Origin: an uncultured Oceanospirillaceae bacterium | GTDB taxonomy: Bacteria; Pseudomonadota; Gammaproteobacteria; Pseudomonadales; Balneatricaceae | Direction: 5' to 3' | Length of the DNA: 37,775 nucleotides | NCBI GenBank assembly: GCA_913057435.1 | Contig: CAJXNY010000045.1 | Span: forward strand, 1-37,775 | Part shown: positions 25,559-34,343 of the stretch, piece after piece | Position numbering within the stretch: position 1 is the first letter of the stretch | Layout: every line of letters begins with the position of its first letter | The notes under the pieces: generated by a model | What the model was told of the DNA's origin: nothing | Databases searched by the model: none | The model's input: the letters and a program-made list of their open reading frames with translations, nothing else | Made by a program: the position numbers and the translations under genes

Positions 25559-26674
25559 GTGCGAAAACGCTTTAGCTGGCGCGACGGTAATAAAGTTGAG
25601 TTGTTGGTGGATGGGGAAAATTATTTCCCCTCTATGCTGGAGGCACTGAGCCGGGCACGTCACAGTGCCTTACTGGAGTTCTATCTGGCGGCGTCCGGTG
25701 AGGTGGCGTGCTGGTTTATTGATGCCATGCTGGCGGCGGTCCGCCGTGGGGTGATGGTTAAACTGATCATCGATGGTTTTGGTGGCTATAAACTCAGTGA
25801 AGCGGATCGCCAGCGGCTGCAGCGTGGCGGGGTGGAGCTGGTGGTGTATAACCCGTTACAGCTGCTGAAGTGGACCCGCAATTTTGCCCGTAACCACCGC
25901 AAGCTGATGGTGATTGATCAGCAGGTCGCGTTTATCGGTGGCACCGGGCTGAGCGACCATTACTGGCAGCCCACTCAGCCCGGTGCGCCCTGGCACGATG
26001 TGATGGCCCGGGTTGAAGGGCCGGTTGTTCAGGATCTGCTCAGCCTCTATAACGCACTCTGGGAACGATGCACGAGTCGTCGATTGCCGCCCGGTGTCGC
26101 TGAAAGCCCCTGTGGCCCCTGTGCGGTGCGGGTGGCAACGGCGCATGGCATGTACCAGCAGGAGATCAAGGCCAGTTTTCTGAACCGGGTAAACCGGGCG
26201 CAACACCAGGTGTGGTTGATGACGGCGTATTTTATGCCGTCGTTCTCGTTGCGTATGGCGTTGCGGCGGGCGGCGCGTCGAGGGGTGGATGTACGGCTGG
26301 TCATTGCCGGACCCCATACCGATCAGCCCTGGGTGTTTCATGCGTCCAAACGTTATTATCGTCGCCTGCTCAAGGCTGGGGTGCGGATTTATGAGTACCA
26401 GCCACGCTTTCTGCATGCCAAAATGGCGGTAGTTGATGACTGGTCAACGCTGGGTTCCTGTAATCTGGATCACTGGAATCTGCGCTGGAATCTGGAAGCC
26501 AATATCGAGGTTCAGGATCCTGACTTTGTGGCGCAGGTGGATTTTTTACTGCAGCAGGATATGCAACAGTGTCTGGAAGTGTGCTGGGAGCAGTGGAGCC
26601 AGCGTCCCTGGTATCGAAAGTTACGTGAATTTGTCTGGGCCTGGATCAGCCAGCTGATTCTGAAAATCCGTTGA
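25559..26674 (+). CDS. Phospholipase D superfamily protein, cardiolipin synthase (ClsB)-like
   Basis: A 371-residue protein with two HKD motifs: HRKLMVID with His113 and HAKMAVVD with His286, each followed by the expected FIGGTG or LGSCN turn. There are no N-terminal transmembrane helices, which resembles ClsB more than ClsA. The enzyme would transfer phosphatidyl groups to make cardiolipin or hydrolyse phospholipids at the inner membrane. It starts with GTG at 25559, with GGAGG ending 4 bases upstream, 36 bp after the ABC exporter. Confidence 0.9.
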   Translation: MRKRFSWRDGNKVELLVDGENYFPSMLEALSRARHSALLEFYLAASGEVACWFIDAMLAAVRRGVMVKLIIDGFGGYKLSEADRQRLQRGGVELVVYNPLQLLKWTRNFARNHRKLMVIDQQVAFIGGTGLSDHYWQPTQPGAPWHDVMARVEGPVVQDLLSLYNALWERCTSRRLPPGVAESPCGPCAVRVATAHGMYQQEIKASFLNRVNRAQHQVWLMTAYFMPSFSLRMALRRAARRGVDVRLVIAGPHTDQPWVFHASKRYYRRLLKAGVRIYEYQPRFLHAKMAVVDDWSTLGSCNLDHWNLRWNLEANIEVQDPDFVAQVDFLLQQDMQQCLEVCWEQWSQRPWYRKLREFVWAWISQLILKIR

Positions 26675-26682
26675 GGTATAAG

Positions 26683-27159
26683 ATGAACAAGCAATTGAGT
26701 GCGGCCCTGCTGACCGGCGTGTTGGCGTTGGGCGTAGTGGGTTGTTCGGGCCCGCAGTTAACCGGACGCAGTTATTCAGCCCAGGAAGCCCGTCATGTAC
26801 AGACGGTCAGCTACGGTGTAGTTGAATCGGTTGACCTGGTGGTGATTGAAGGCCGTAAAAACGGTGTTGTCGGTACTGGTGCCGGAGCGATCATTGGTGG
26901 TATTGCCGGTAGCAGTGTCGGCGGTGGGCGCGGGAGTGCGATCGCAGCAGTGCTGGGTGCCGTCGCTGGTGGTGTGGTTGGCAATAAAGTGGAAGAGTCG
27001 ACTTCGCGTAAGCAGGGTCAGGAGCTGACAATCCGGCTGGAAGGTGGTCAGACTATTTCAGTGGTACAGGCTGTGGCTGAGGGCAGTGAAGTGTTCCGCG
27101 CCGGTCAGCGGGTACGGGTGCTGGAGCAGCACAACACGGTGCGTGTGGTCGGTAGCTGA
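26683..27159 (+). CDS. Glycine-zipper outer membrane lipoprotein (SlyB-like)
   Basis: A 158-residue protein with a lipoprotein signal: lipobox VVGC with Cys at about 21. A central glycine-zipper pair of hydrophobic segments (GTGAGAIIGGIAGSSVGGG and AIAAVLGAVAGGVVGNKVE) is the 2TM glycine-zipper domain of SlyB/PcP-type proteins. The C-terminal strand domain includes ELTIRLEGGQTISVVQ. SlyB-like proteins stabilise the outer membrane. ATG 26683 has GAGG about 8 bases before it and sits 9 bp after the ClsB-like stop, so the three genes may be one operon. Confidence 0.9.
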   Translation: MNKQLSAALLTGVLALGVVGCSGPQLTGRSYSAQEARHVQTVSYGVVESVDLVVIEGRKNGVVGTGAGAIIGGIAGSSVGGGRGSAIAAVLGAVAGGVVGNKVEESTSRKQGQELTIRLEGGQTISVVQAVAEGSEVFRAGQRVRVLEQHNTVRVVGS

Positions 27160-27172
27160 TCAGTTGATCAGA

Positions 27173-27206
27173 CAGCCTGCCCGGTGCTGTAGCGCCGGGC
27201 AGGCTG
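27173..27206. terminator. Strong hairpin between convergent genes
   Basis: AGCCTGCCCGG pairs perfectly with CCGGGCAGGCT around a TGCTGTAGCG loop. There is no T-run, but it is an 11-bp GC-rich stem between the lipoprotein gene and the UPF0149 gene. Confidence 0.6.
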
Positions 27207-27229
27207 GGGTAGTACTGATGTCACCGCGC

Positions 27230-27814
27230 TTATTTCTCAGGCGCGTGGAACATCAGGAACAGATCAACCAGCAGTTCTGGAATCTGTGCACACATACCGG
27301 CGCAGATAGATTTGTCTTTGCGCATCTGCTTAATTTCTGCTTCTTCAAATAGATCGGAGACCACCATAAACGGCAGTAGCAGCTCAGCTGCCAGATCGGC
27401 CTGTGGGCCATCCAGCCATTGTTCTTCGCGCAGGAAAATACCTTCCATAAAGGCCTGAGTCCAGGCAACCAGATCAGACAGATCTTCGTCATCTTCCGGC
27501 ACAATGGTCAGTTCGCACGGCACATCCAGCTCTTCATCGTTGTACAGGGTGCTGCCCAGCTCTTTGCTCAGGTTGACCAGCAGACCTTCGATTTCAGCTT
27601 TTTCTGCATCGGATGCCCATTTAGGTTCTTCACTGTTGAAGATAACCCCCAGCCATTCTTCGGCAGGAACCGCTTCCGGGCCGATGTTAATTGCGCAGAG
27701 CAGGCCATGTACGCCGATCAGATCCAGCGCTTCTTCTGGCACCGCATCGGAGTAGAAAAAATCATCCAGACGGTCCAGTTCTTCATCAGTCAATGGGGTA
27801 ACGGCGTAGCTCAT
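27230..27814 (-). CDS. UPF0149 (YecA/YgfB) family protein
   Basis: A 194-residue acidic soluble protein: EELDRLDDFFYSD at the N-terminus, VHGLLCAINIGPE, the AFMEGIFLREEQW block and LFEEAEIKQMRK. It matches the YecA/YgfB family in length and pattern. In some family members a C-terminal SEC-C zinc motif follows; it is absent here. Function is unresolved. GGAAG lies about 9 bases before the ATG. Confidence 0.9.
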   Translation of the reverse strand: MSYAVTPLTDEELDRLDDFFYSDAVPEEALDLIGVHGLLCAINIGPEAVPAEEWLGVIFNSEEPKWASDAEKAEIEGLLVNLSKELGSTLYNDEELDVPCELTIVPEDDEDLSDLVAWTQAFMEGIFLREEQWLDGPQADLAAELLLPFMVVSDLFEEAEIKQMRKDKSICAGMCAQIPELLVDLFLMFHAPEK

Positions 27815-27986
27815 GGCAAGTCTTCCGATAGTGGCCCTGCATCGCGCAGGGCGTGGCTAATCAATACTGGCAAGCATTCTACTCCTGCTGTGGCGCTTTG
27901 CGTACTGGAATATTCAGTCAACTGACTTTATCCCCCGGCCTTGTGCGCATTGATGTACCGGGCTGCATGGCGGATAATCCCGGCCC

Positions 27987-30113
27987 ATGATTAAACAGGC
28001 GCTGCAGGTTCTAAAAAACGTATTTGGCTATGACCAGTTCAGGCCCCCTCAGGATGCTGTGATTGAGCAGCTTTGTGGTGGCCGTGATGTGCTGGTGGTG
28101 ATGCCAACCGGGGGCGGTAAATCGCTCTGTTACCAGCTGCCAGCGCTGTTGCGCCCAGGCACGGCCATCGTGGTGTCGCCGCTGATCGCATTGATGCAGG
28201 ACCAGGTGGCCGCGCTGTCGCAGTGGGGGATTCGGGCTGGCTGCCTGAACTCTGCGATGGACTTTCCGGCATTGCAGGAAACCGAGCACCAGATCCGTAA
28301 TGGTGGGCTGGATCTGCTTTATATCGCCCCCGAACGGTTATTGCAGCCGCGCACCCTGGCGCTGCTGGAAGGCTGTCAGCTGGCACTGTTTGCCATCGAT
28401 GAAGCCCACTGTGTGTCGCAATGGGGCCATGATTTTCGCCCCGAATACCTGCAGCTGAGCCGCCTGTGCGAGCTGTTTCCCCAGGTGCCACGCATCGCCC
28501 TGACCGCTACCGCAGATGAACGGACCCGCGCCGAGATTATCGAACGGCTGGGGCTGCAGCAGGCGGCGGTGTTTGTGCAGGGCTTTGACCGGCCCAATAT
28601 TCGTTACCGCATCGGCCAGAAAGACCGCGCCCGCGAGCAGCTGCTCAAATTTATCAAAGATGAACACCTCAAAGATGTTGGCGTGGTGTACTGCATGTCG
28701 CGCAAAAAAGTCGAAGAGACGGCGGCGTTTCTGTGTGAAAAAGGCTTCCATGCGTTGCCGTACCATGCCGGGTTGTCCAACGATATTCGTGCCCAGAACC
28801 AGCACCGCTTTCTGCAGGAAGAGAGCATCATCATGGTCGCGACTATTGCCTTTGGCATGGGGATTGATAAGCCCAATGTACGCTTTGTAGCGCACCTTGA
28901 TCTGCCGAAAAGTGTTGAAGCCTATTATCAGGAAACCGGCCGTGCCGGGCGTGATGGCCAGCCCGCCAATGCCTGGATGGTGTATGGCCTGCAGGATGTG
29001 ATCTGGCAGCGGCAGATGCTGGAGTCTTCTCAGGCTGACTGGACCCATAAGCAGGTTGAACGGCAGAAGCTGGAAGCATTGCTGGGGCTGTGTGAAATCA
29101 CCACCTGCCGTCGCCAGGCGTTGCTGGGCTATTTCGGTGAGCATGACAGCCCGCCCTGCAATAACTGCGATACCTGCCTTGAACCGGTGCCGGTCTGGGA
29201 TGGCACCGATGCGACGCGCAAGGCGCTGTCAGCGGTGTATCGCAGTGGTCAGCGCTGGGGGGTTAATCACGTGGTGGATACGCTGATTGGCCAGGCCACA
29301 GAGAAGGTGAAGTCCAATGGCCATGACAAACTGACGACGTTTGGCATTGGTAAAGATCTGGACCGTAACCAGTGGCGCTCAGTGTTCCGCCAGCTGGTGG
29401 CCCGCGGCCTGTTAAGCGTCGATGCTGAAGGTCATGGCGTGCTGCATCTAACCGACCAGTGTCGGCCCTTATTACGCGGTGAAGATACCATCGAGCTGCG
29501 TCGAGATCTGCCGAAAAAACAGCGTGAGAAACTGGGCCGTAATAAAGCGCCACAACAGAAGCTGGATGCCGCAGAGTCGCAGCTGTGGGAAGCTTTACGC
29601 ACCTGTCGCAAAGCGCTGGCCGATGCCCAGGATGTACCGCCCTATGTTATTTTCCATGATGCCACGCTGATGGAAATGGTGATGTACCGGCCGCTGACCC
29701 ACGCTCAGTTCCATAAACTGAGCGGGGTGGGGGAACGCAAACTGGACCTTTATGCTGATGCCTTTATTGAGGTGATCAGCAACGCCGATCAGCCGCAGGC
29801 GGATACCAGTATCCAGGTGGAAGAGTCGCTGATGCTGTTCCGTACCGGGATGACCGTGGAGCAGGTGGGCCGTCAGCAACATCTGTCCAGCACGGTAATC
29901 TATGGTCATCTGGCGCAGGCCATTGCTAAACAGCAGATCGCCGTTAATGAGGTGGTGGAGCTACCTGATAACGAGCTGAGGAATATCGAGCAGGTGATGC
30001 TCGAATGTGCCGAGCAGTATGGTGCAGCGCTGAAACCAGTACATGAAGCACTGGCCGGTGGTTATGACATGGGTGTGCTGCGCTGTATCAAAATGGGGCT
30101 TGAGCAGGCGTGA
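27987..30113 (+). CDS. recQ: ATP-dependent DNA helicase RecQ
   Basis: A 708-residue 3'-5' SF2 helicase. Walker A MPTGGGKS ends at residue 46, DEAH begins at Asp138 ([17 protein letters not shown]), and [10 protein letters not shown] is motif VI. The four-cysteine RecQ zinc motif (C...C...CNNCDTC) is followed by winged-helix and HRDC domains. It is about 100 residues longer than E. coli RecQ; the extra C-terminus ([21 protein letters not shown]) looks like the helix-turn-helix tail of some RecQ variants. It acts in recombination and fork repair. Its stop overlaps the next gene's GTG start. Confidence 0.97.
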   Translation: MIKQALQVLKNVFGYDQFRPPQDAVIEQLCGGRDVLVVMPTGGGKSLCYQLPALLRPGTAIVVSPLIALMQDQVAALSQWGIRAGCLNSAMDFPALQETEHQIRNGGLDLLYIAPERLLQPRTLALLEGCQLALFAIDEAHCVSQWGHDFRPEYLQLSRLCELFPQVPRIALTATADERTRAEIIERLGLQQAAVFVQGFDRPNIRYRIGQKDRAREQLLKFIKDEHLKDVGVVYCMSRKKVEETAAFLCEKGFHALPYHAGLSNDIRAQNQHRFLQEESIIMVATIAFGMGIDKPNVRFVAHLDLPKSVEAYYQETGRAGRDGQPANAWMVYGLQDVIWQRQMLESSQADWTHKQVERQKLEALLGLCEITTCRRQALLGYFGEHDSPPCNNCDTCLEPVPVWDGTDATRKALSAVYRSGQRWGVNHVVDTLIGQATEKVKSNGHDKLTTFGIGKDLDRNQWRSVFRQLVARGLLSVDAEGHGVLHLTDQCRPLLRGEDTIELRRDLPKKQREKLGRNKAPQQKLDAAESQLWEALRTCRKALADAQDVPPYVIFHDATLMEMVMYRPLTHAQFHKLSGVGERKLDLYADAFIEVISNADQPQADTSIQVEESLMLFRTGMTVEQVGRQQHLSSTVIYGHLAQAIAKQQIAVNEVVELPDNELRNIEQVMLECAEQYGAALKPVHEALAGGYDMGVLRCIKMGLEQA

Positions 30114-30544
30114 GCCTGCTGGCCTTACTGGGAGAATCCCCCTGGGCACTGTTTGCCAGTGCGCTGATTAGCTCTACCTTGTTGCCTGGCGGCTCGGAAG
30201 CCTTGCTGGTACTGCAGCTCAAGAGCGCGCTCTATCCGGTCTGGTTGCTGATGCTGGCCGCCATAACGGGTAACGTACTGGGCTCGATGCTCACGTTTGC
30301 CATGGGCCGCTGGATTGCCCGTCGTTACCCACTCAAAGCGCTGGATAAGCCTGGCCAGCAGCGTGCCTTGCGCTGGTTACAACGCTTTGGCCCCGGCTCA
30401 CTGTTGCTGGCCTGGCTGCCGCTGGTGGGTGATCCACTGTGTCTGGTGGCCGGCTGGCTGCGATTTCCGCTGCTGTTAAGCCTGTTGCTAATTACAATTG
30501 GTAAGACTCTGCGCTATCTTTTGATTGGCGGTATCGTCAGCTGA
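30110..30544 (+). CDS. YqaA-like membrane protein
   Basis: A 144-residue integral membrane protein with several hydrophobic helices. [33 protein letters not shown] and [15 protein letters not shown] match the YqaA branch of the DedA/VTT superfamily. Function in this branch is unknown; relatives are membrane lipid or homeostasis proteins. GTG start overlaps the recQ stop (GTGA), so translation is coupled to recQ. Confidence 0.86.
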   Translation: MSLLALLGESPWALFASALISSTLLPGGSEALLVLQLKSALYPVWLLMLAAITGNVLGSMLTFAMGRWIARRYPLKALDKPGQQRALRWLQRFGPGSLLLAWLPLVGDPLCLVAGWLRFPLLLSLLLITIGKTLRYLLIGGIVS

Positions 30545-30574
30545 GCTGCACCGGACAGGGAGGGAACCAGAGTC

Positions 30575-31330
30575 ATGCGCACACTCCGCTCTATTGTGTT
30601 CACTGTACTGATCGCTGTACTGCTCTTTAAACTGGCGCTGCAGATTTCGTTAGCACCAGATTGGGATAGGCCGATTACTGCGGTGATCTACCCCATCAAT
30701 GCTGATGGCCGATTCGACACAAGCCAGTATATTCAGGCGCTCAGTATTGAACATTTTGAGGAGATTGCGCAGTTTGTGAACCGTGAAGCGGCTCGCTATA
30801 AGGTGCCACTTGCTGAACCGGTACAGCTGACACTGGGACAACCGCTGGCCAGTTCACCACCCCTGTTTCCGGTGCAGGGCAGCAGTGCCGAGCATCTCAA
30901 CTGGAGCATCCGTATTCGCTTCTGGCGCTGGTGGAATCTGTCTGACAGTGAGGCCGATATCCATATCTATATGCGCTTCTTCTCGCCTCATCACAGTCGC
31001 CAGCTGGCCCACTCGCTGGGGCTGAAGCAGGGGATGATCGGTCTGGTGAATGGCTATGCGGCCATTGATCTGCAGGCACAGAACAACTTTGTCGTGGCGC
31101 ATGAGTTGCTACATACCCTGGGGGCATCAGATAAATACGATCTGAATACCCAGCTGCCGTTATTCCCGCAGGGCTATGCCCAGCCCGAACGCCAGCCCCG
31201 TTTTCCGCAACGACAGGCCGAGATTATGGGTGGGCGGATACCGGTAACGGTGGGCTTTGCCGTGATGCCCCGGGATCTGGAGCAGGCGGTGGTGGGCGCG
31301 GAAACGGCCCGTGAGATTGGCTGGCGCTAG
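30575..31330 (+). CDS. Membrane-anchored putative zinc metalloprotease (unrecognised family)
   Basis: A 251-residue protein with one N-terminal transmembrane anchor (about residues 6-27, VFTVLIAVLLFKLAL), then a periplasm-facing domain. The motif VAHELLHTLGASDKYD places His176, Glu177, His180, Gly183 and Asp186 in an HExxHxxGxxD pattern, as in metzincin-type zincins. It is therefore probably a zinc peptidase. I do not recognise the family. GGGAGGG lies 11 bases before the ATG, and the gene follows the YqaA-like gene by 30 bp, so it may be in the recQ operon. Confidence 0.72.
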   Translation: MRTLRSIVFTVLIAVLLFKLALQISLAPDWDRPITAVIYPINADGRFDTSQYIQALSIEHFEEIAQFVNREAARYKVPLAEPVQLTLGQPLASSPPLFPVQGSSAEHLNWSIRIRFWRWWNLSDSEADIHIYMRFFSPHHSRQLAHSLGLKQGMIGLVNGYAAIDLQAQNNFVVAHELLHTLGASDKYDLNTQLPLFPQGYAQPERQPRFPQRQAEIMGGRIPVTVGFAVMPRDLEQAVVGAETAREIGWR

Positions 31331-31382
31331 CAGCCTGAAACCGGAGGTTTCCTCGCTACGATCGACAAAACCCGACAGATGG

Positions 31383-32360
31383 CTAAAGCGCGCCAGCAAT
31401 TTCTCCAGCGTTTTCTGCCGCCTTTTCTTCATCGTTTTGTGTGCTGACCACCGGCAGGCGAATGGTAAAACAGGTGCCGACCCCCATCTTGCTGGTCAGG
31501 CCGATGCTGCCACCATGGTCTTTAATAATGCCGTGTACGACTGACAGCCCCATCCCGGTGCCGTGTCCGGGTGGCTTGGTGGTGAAGAACGGATTGAAGA
31601 TATCCTTTCTGATATCTTCCGGGATACCGGTGCCATTATCGACAATCTGAATTTTAATCTGGTCATTCTGGTGTGAGGAATGCATCCGTATCCTCCCGCC
31701 CTGTTCCATTGCGTGGGCGGCATTGATCACCAGGTTCATAAACACCTGACTCAGCTCGCTATTATTGGCAGCGGTTTTGGGTAACGAGGGGTCCAGGTCC
31801 AGATTAACGATACAGTGGTCTTTAATCTCGTTATTGACCAGCTTTAGTGAGGCTTCCAGGCAGGCATTAATATCAATGTACTGGCGTTCCCCCGGCTTGG
31901 TACGCGAGAACGTCTTCAGGTTGCTGACGATCTCCTGCATCCGCATCAGGCCTTCTTTCATATCTGCCATCATGTCGGGGGCATCTTCAATGATGAAGTC
32001 GAAATCGACATCGGCATCCATCTCGTTAAACGCGGCGACGATCGCATCGGGTAACTGGCCCTGTTGTTGCCACTGCTGCACCTGGGCCAGCAGCGCAAGC
32101 AGCTGCTGGTTATAGTCGGTGAGGGAGTTGAGGTTACTGATAACCACCGCCAGCGGATTGTTGATCTCATGGGCGACACCCGCCGACAGCATACCGATGG
32201 TCGCCAGCTTTTCATTTTTAAGCATGGCGGACTGTTGCTGTTGCAGGGCCTGATTTTTCTTGTACAGTTCCCGGCTGCTGTTCTCCAGCTGCTCTTCTGC
32301 ATCCAGCCGGGCCTGCTTTTCGCGATTCAGCGCCCGCTGATAAACCTCAACTTCACTCAT
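31383..32360 (-). CDS. hnoK: Soluble sensor histidine kinase of the H-NOX operon (HnoK-like)
   Basis: A 325-residue kinase with no transmembrane segment or sensor domain. A coiled coil (residues about 8-48) leads into the H-box GVAHEINNPLA with phospho-acceptor His64, then N-box VINAAHAMEQGG, G1 DNGTGIPEDIR, F-box NPFFTTKPPGHGTGMGLS and a second G loop. Lacking its own sensor, it depends on a partner, and the H-NOX gene overlaps its start (ATGA). In Shewanella and relatives HnoK is inhibited by NO-bound H-NOX. TGGAG lies 6 bases before the ATG. Confidence 0.9.
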   Translation of the reverse strand: MSEVEVYQRALNREKQARLDAEEQLENSSRELYKKNQALQQQQSAMLKNEKLATIGMLSAGVAHEINNPLAVVISNLNSLTDYNQQLLALLAQVQQWQQQGQLPDAIVAAFNEMDADVDFDFIIEDAPDMMADMKEGLMRMQEIVSNLKTFSRTKPGERQYIDINACLEASLKLVNNEIKDHCIVNLDLDPSLPKTAANNSELSQVFMNLVINAAHAMEQGGRIRMHSSHQNDQIKIQIVDNGTGIPEDIRKDIFNPFFTTKPPGHGTGMGLSVVHGIIKDHGGSIGLTSKMGVGTCFTIRLPVVSTQNDEEKAAENAGEIAGAL

Positions 32361-32905
32361 CAGGGCTCCAGGGTAATCAGGAAGTCACAGTGGTCCGCCC
32401 CCTGGTGCATGCAGGTTCGGTGATCGAGAGAGTATTTAACCTGATAGTGTTCGGCTGCACCGGCGATAAGGCCTTCTGCCAGCATACAGAACTTGCGCGG
32501 GGAGCTATAGCGCATCAGTAACTGTGTGTCATTAATCTGTTTGTGTTTGAAATCGGGTAGCGAGGGCTCGTCGTAGAGCTTTCGAACTTCTACGTGAATA
32601 ACATCGTGTACGCTTTTGAGAAAATCAAAAAAGGTGGTTTTCTGGTCGGTGAAAATGGGGTAACGCTGCACCAGCTTGCTGAACATATAACAGCCAAAGG
32701 CTTTGATCAGATCGCCGGTGGGAATGTCGAGCATCTCAGAGGCGCGGGTGGCCAGTGCGACAACCTCATCATCCGGGTAACTTTTGCCTGCGGTGTAGAT
32801 GCCCTGGCTATCCAGCTGGACATCATTTAACAGCTGATCCCAGGCGACCAGGCCTGCTTTTTCGATCACCATTTGTTCGAGTATATTAAAGACAATTCCT
32901 TTCAT
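32360..32905 (-). CDS. hnoX: H-NOX heme nitric oxide sensor
   Basis: A 181-residue H-NOX protein from ATG 32905 (AGGGA about 9 bases upstream). The heme ligand is His104 (VIHVEVRKLY), and YxSxR is Tyr133, Ser135, Arg137 (RYSSPRKFC). The residue five after Arg137 is Leu142, not the distal Tyr of O2-binding H-NOX, so it should be NO-selective. Cys140, His162, Cys165 and Cys173 match the Cys3His zinc site described for Shewanella and Vibrio H-NOX. Its stop overlaps the kinase start. Confidence 0.95.
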   Translation of the reverse strand: MKGIVFNILEQMVIEKAGLVAWDQLLNDVQLDSQGIYTAGKSYPDDEVVALATRASEMLDIPTGDLIKAFGCYMFSKLVQRYPIFTDQKTTFFDFLKSVHDVIHVEVRKLYDEPSLPDFKHKQINDTQLLMRYSSPRKFCMLAEGLIAGAAEHYQVKYSLDHRTCMHQGADHCDFLITLEP

Positions 32906-33025
32906 TGCAGCTTCCCTCACTGATCTGTTCAGTATTTATAGTATAAACCGGCCGCTAGCTGCTAAGATTTTCTGCATAAATACGCCCAAAGGGCACCATC
33001 GTTTTGCTGAACAAGGGATCGTGTG
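32906..33025. promoter_or_regulatory. Divergent promoter region of the H-NOX locus
   Basis: This 120-bp gap separates hnoX (minus) from the response regulator (plus). It contains a perfect 13-bp palindrome TTTATAGTATAAA at 32935-32947, and TATACT on the minus strand is a plausible -10 for hnoX. No recognisable NsrR, NnrR or NorR site was found. Confidence 0.5.
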
Positions 33026-34327
33026 ATGGAAACAGCCAACCGAGGAACTGTGCTGCTGGTTGATGATGAGCAGGCCGTACTGCGTGCATTACGCCGTATG
33101 CTGCGTGGCATTGGCTGCAAAGTATTAACTGCTGAAGGTGGTGCCCAGGGCCTGGCACTGATGGATGAAGAGCCGGTGAACCTGATTATTTCAGATATGC
33201 GTATGCCGCAGATGACCGGTGCTGAGTTTCTCAGTGAAGTGGCTCGTAAATGGCCCGATACCGAGCGTATTCTGCTGACCGGCTATGCTGACCTTGAATC
33301 AACCATTGCCGCAGTCAATGAAGGCCGTATCAGCCGGTATCTGAATAAGCCCTGGGATGATGAAGAGGTGCTGGAAGTGGTACGCCGTGGTTTGCGTGGT
33401 GTCCAGCTGGAGCATGAAAACCGTGAGCTGCAGGCGCTGACCGAGCAACAGAACAACCAGCTTAAAGATCTTAATCAGAACCTTGAAGCCCGCGTTAATG
33501 CCCGTACCGCCCAGTTACAGGCCGCACAGAAAAAGCTCAAAGGTGCCTACGACAATCTGACCGATGGCTACCGGGCTACGGTGCGGGTTTTTTCGACCAT
33601 GGTGCAGCGGCGCATGCGGGAAACCCATGAGGAGTCACAGCAGCTCAGCCGGATGATTATGCGGCTGGGGCAGATGCTGGAACTGGAGCCGGTAGAGATT
33701 AAACAGCTGCACTATGCCTGGCAGCTGCGCAATGTTGGTAAAGTCAGTTTTGCCGATGAAGTGATTCATGCCCCTTATGCGCTGCTGGAGCCAGAGGCTC
33801 AACGGCTGTTCCATAAACATCCGTTATTAGCCCATGCTTCTATTCTGACCATTAGGCCACTGGATCTGGCGGCGACGCTGATTCGCCAGCATAAAGAGTA
33901 TCTGGATGGCAGTGGTTATCCGGAACAGCGCAAGGATCTGGATATAGACCCCCGTGCGCAGATTCTCTGTGTGGCTAATGACTATCGTGAGATGGTGGCA
34001 GGCTTGATGTTTAAGCGCCCGCTGGGCTCTGAAGAGGCGCTGGGTTACCTCAAAGAGCATGCGGGTATCCGCTACCGTGCCGATGCAGTGGAAGCGCTGG
34101 AGAAACTGTTGCCACAGATGGCCCGTGAAGGGGAAGCACAGCACGATGGCAAGATTACGACCGCCGATATGAAGCCTGGTATGTCACTGACCCGTGATCT
34201 GATCAGTGAGCAGGGGGTGCTGTTGCTGACGCGAGGGTTCAAGCTGGACAACACTTCCATGTCTCGAGTGCGTGAGCTGGAGGCTAACCTGGGCGAGGCG
34301 TTTGAATTGTACGTACAGCTGCGCTAA
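33026..34327 (+). CDS. hnoD: Response regulator with degenerate HD-GYP domain (HnoD-like)
   Basis: A 433-residue protein: receiver domain (phospho-acceptor Asp57 in ISDMRMP; acid pocket VDDE; KPW), a coiled coil at about 120-175, then an HD-GYP-like domain. The catalytic HD is replaced by Arg235-Asn236 (LRNVGK) while GYP is retained at 297-299 (DGSGYP), so it is probably not a c-di-GMP hydrolase. Shewanella HnoD has the same architecture and is described as a degenerate HD-GYP that modulates another regulator. AGGGA lies about 8 bases before ATG 33026. Confidence 0.9.
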   Translation: METANRGTVLLVDDEQAVLRALRRMLRGIGCKVLTAEGGAQGLALMDEEPVNLIISDMRMPQMTGAEFLSEVARKWPDTERILLTGYADLESTIAAVNEGRISRYLNKPWDDEEVLEVVRRGLRGVQLEHENRELQALTEQQNNQLKDLNQNLEARVNARTAQLQAAQKKLKGAYDNLTDGYRATVRVFSTMVQRRMRETHEESQQLSRMIMRLGQMLELEPVEIKQLHYAWQLRNVGKVSFADEVIHAPYALLEPEAQRLFHKHPLLAHASILTIRPLDLAATLIRQHKEYLDGSGYPEQRKDLDIDPRAQILCVANDYREMVAGLMFKRPLGSEEALGYLKEHAGIRYRADAVEALEKLLPQMAREGEAQHDGKITTADMKPGMSLTRDLISEQGVLLLTRGFKLDNTSMSRVRELEANLGEAFELYVQLR

Positions 34328-34343
34328 CAGGGGATTAATAACC

